This document shows positions 63,101 through 64,000 of a stretch of 64,000 nt of DNA, piece by piece. The stretch is from NCBI GenBank assembly GCA_035629075.1, contig DASPIK010000109.1, positions 48,633 to 112,632 of the forward strand, read 5' to 3'. Origin of the DNA: JAEZPW01 sp035629075. Lineage in GTDB: Bacteria > Acidobacteriota > Terriglobia > Terriglobales > Acidobacteriaceae. Every line of letters begins with the position of its first letter. The first letter of the stretch is position 1. Under the pieces are notes generated by a model that worked only from the letters and a program-made list of their open reading frames with translations, was not told the DNA's origin and ran no database searches. The translations under genes and the position numbers were made by a program.

Positions 63101-63376
63101 TTCATGCTGACCGAGCGCCAGAAGATTGAGTTCATCGCCGAGGCGTTCAACCTGTTCAATCGGCAGCAGATCACGCAGGTTAACAACACGATGTACGGAT
63201 TCTGCACGAACAGCAACACGAACACGGCTTGCGACGGCCGCCGTTCCAGCAGTGGCATCGATGCAAACGGCGTCTACCAGCTTGGATACGACCCGACCTT
63301 TGGGTTGGCCAACCAGGCGGGTGCGACACTTTATCGTGAACGCAACATCCAGTTCGCGATTAAGTACTCGTTCTAA
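60164..63376 (+). CDS. Oar-like TonB-dependent receptor (3)
   Basis: A 1070-aa outer-membrane receptor. Signal peptide to about residue 28 (LTAFAQ), regulatory beta domain (about 33-115, IAGTVTDQSKAVVMDAKVTV), plug (LPINGRRWSQYALLTPG, VNSVTKSGTNAIHGEAFW, GGPLVKDKLFFFFNYDG) and barrel ending RNIQFAIKYSF with terminal Phe. It belongs to a different subgroup from receptors 1 and 2. The start MSHASRSYLL gives the best signal peptide; AAGGAG is 14 nt upstream. No glycosidase is adjacent, so ligand is unknown. Confidence 0.88.
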   Translation: MSHASRSYLLKTLLVLMICATFALTAFAQSTTDGAIAGTVTDQSKAVVMDAKVTVRSIDTNATSTATTDGQGKFRIIKLRPGTYSVTVESASFAPVTQPKVIVEVGAITNLELSLAVAGGKELLEVTADAPTVNTQQQDFNSNINQDSIANLPINGRRWSQYALLTPGATPDGNFGLISFRGISGLLNNNTVDGGDNNQAFFSEERGRTRAAYVISQSSIREFQVNTSNYSAEYGRAAGAVVNSVTKSGTNAIHGEAFWYIRDNALGATNPFWVKPVRQADNTFVNEKFKPQDRRQQFGGNIGGPLVKDKLFFFFNYDGQRRNFPGVGLPGTPGVFFGPMTTAEQTLLAQRMYGISTAPDATQLAAAKVVFDKYMGLLAAQTGETPRKGNQDIFFPKFDWRINDKHTFSASYNRMRWNSPAGVQTQPTVKYAIDSFGDDFVKTDVVVGRLTSVLSNTATNEFRFTWGRDFEFQKSQEPVGIEKDFATAYGGRPPAMYISSGGGLNMGRANFLERTAYPDENRAQWADTISVSKGKHLMKFGADVSRNNDLLDNLYRGGGDISWSSRLDFISDAYRPLMCGGRGCWSNYYQAFGPSRFEFNNWDYAFFFQDDWRVLPRLTLSFGMRYEYEQLPEAQLPNPDLPWTGKLPKDNNNLGPRLGFALDVFGDGKTSLRGGYGMYYGRIINAAIFNAIATTGVKEAQTVYSFKPSTAGAPVFPNVLSAAPTATVTPAAFQFDPTLQNPQIHQMDLIVEREIAKNTVVSAGYLLSLGRQLTNYIDTNITKSTNTAQIQLNGGELDGLKYSMPYYGARPNTKYGAIVNLFSNVNSNYNALVLQLNRRMTSGLQFQNSYTWSHALDYGQDSQTSNTSSKVFDPFCMKCEYGTSRFDIRHRFVSSVVWQPQMFQDNSGLTKAVLNGWSIAPIVTLSTGVPFTESVSGYVSGTLPSGMNGSGGGSRISAIGRNSWRQPSIKNVDLRLSRSFMLTERQKIEFIAEAFNLFNRQQITQVNNTMYGFCTNSNTNTACDGRRSSSGIDANGVYQLGYDPTFGLANQAGATLYRERNIQFAIKYSF

Positions 63377-63408
63377 CAATTTCCCGCCTGCAAAGCAGGT
63401 TGGGGCGA

Positions 63409-63433
63409 CGGCGGCGCGAAAGCGCCGCCGTTT
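63409..63433 (+). terminator. Terminator of receptor 3
   Basis: CGGCGGCGC GAAA GCGCCGCCG, a 9-bp stem with GAAA tetraloop, followed by TTT; 33 bp past the stop. Confidence 0.85.
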
Positions 63434-63676
63434 ATGTTTGGGGAGGGTTGTTGCCGGGGTAGGGATCCCTCGCTCCGCTCGGGATTATTAAGATCGTTGA
63501 CGATCTGTACTTTGCTCTCTTGTCGTGTGGATTCCCGTGATGGACCAATGGTCAGGTTTCTCAACCGGCGAGTGATTCCGGTCACAGCGGGGAGTCGCTG
63601 GCGGACCTAGCATTTGCGGCAGAGGAACCCTTGCTCTCGCAATGGGAGCACGAATCGGGGTTCCGGGAGGTGTCCC

Positions 63677-64000
63677 ATGTCCGCGGGACCCAAGCCCGTA
63701 TTAATCCCACGAAAGGCGATCTCGCCCCAAGCGCTAGAAATCAGGAACGTTCTTTTCACCACCGATTTCGGAGCTTCGTCGCAGGCGGCACTGCCGTACG
63801 CGTGTGCCATCGCCAGGCGGTACGGGGCGAAGATGCATGTGCTTCACGTCATACCGCCAGAACCGCGGCTTGCGGTACCGATTGACAGGTACCCGGCGGA
63901 ACTCGACACCGCACGGCAGGATGCAACCGAGCAGATGGAAGGGCTGCTGTCGCAGGATGTGCTGAAAGGCCTGCCGCAATGTGCACTCGTTGAGCGCGGC
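63677..64000 (+). CDS. Universal stress protein (UspA family), N-terminal part
   Basis: The frame runs off the window after 108 codons. The ATG has GGGAGG 6 nt upstream. After a short tail comes the Usp opening NVLFTTDFGASSQAALPYA (Asp that contacts adenine in ATP-binding members), then AIARRYGAKMHVLHVIPPEP, the usual second strand and helix. The ATP-binding GxxGxxxxG motif would lie beyond the window end. Confidence 0.85.
   Translation, partial: MSAGPKPVLIPRKAISPQALEIRNVLFTTDFGASSQAALPYACAIARRYGAKMHVLHVIPPEPRLAVPIDRYPAELDTARQDATEQMEGLLSQDVLKGLPQCALVERG

Overview
The window most likely comes from an Acidobacteriota (Terriglobia-type) soil bacterium. The evidence is three very large Oar-like TonB-dependent receptors with N-terminal carboxypeptidase-regulatory domains, two tandem DUF5695 proteins, many Tat-exported glycosidases, and a high density of short dispersed palindromic repeats, some of which lie inside coding sequences. 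Genus cannot be fixed by eye. No rRNA, tRNA, CRISPR array, transposase or integrase was seen.

Region 1 (1-23.3 kb) is a plant-arabinan/arabinoglycan module. It holds the end of a GH97 glycosidase, two closely related LacI-type regulators, a putative zinc metallopeptidase, a Tat-exported GH127/146-type beta-L-arabinofuranosidase, and a long minus-strand operon reading LacI - araD - SSS symporter - small membrane protein - araB - DUF5695 - DUF5695. A TonB-dependent receptor and a Tat-exported GH51 alpha-L-arabinofuranosidase follow. A repeated operator-like word, AGAAAACGTTTRCT, lies in front of the GH127, receptor and GH51 genes, and a weaker copy lies in front of the APC permease.

Region 2 (23.3-40.7 kb) is an amino-acid/peptide module. 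It holds an M24 (prolidase-type) peptidase with an SSS symporter, an APC permease, a glycyl radical enzyme carrying the full active-site set of trans-4-hydroxy-L-proline dehydratase (hypD) with its activase (hypE), a DUF885 metallopeptidase-like protein, a HAD phosphatase, a TonB receptor gene broken by two single-base frameshifts, a FadR-type GntR regulator and an M64 peptidase. Read together, regions 1 and 2 have the parts needed to take apart plant hydroxyproline-rich glycoproteins (extensins): the sugar coat (Hyp-linked beta-L-arabinofuranosides, terminal alpha-L-Araf, Ser-linked alpha-Gal) and the hydroxyproline-rich backbone. This is the most interesting hypothesis here and is inference.

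Region 3 (40.7-64 kb) is general housekeeping and accessory DNA: DinB-like protein, small hypotheticals, a REC-zinc ribbon protein, B12-dependent ribonucleotide reductase (nrdJ), feoAB with a putative Fur box, an S1/P1-nuclease-like secreted protein, a methyltransferase, an outer-membrane beta-barrel, superoxide dismutase, a third TonB receptor and the start of a universal stress protein. It is rich in dispersed repeats, four of which have been read into the nrdJ protein.
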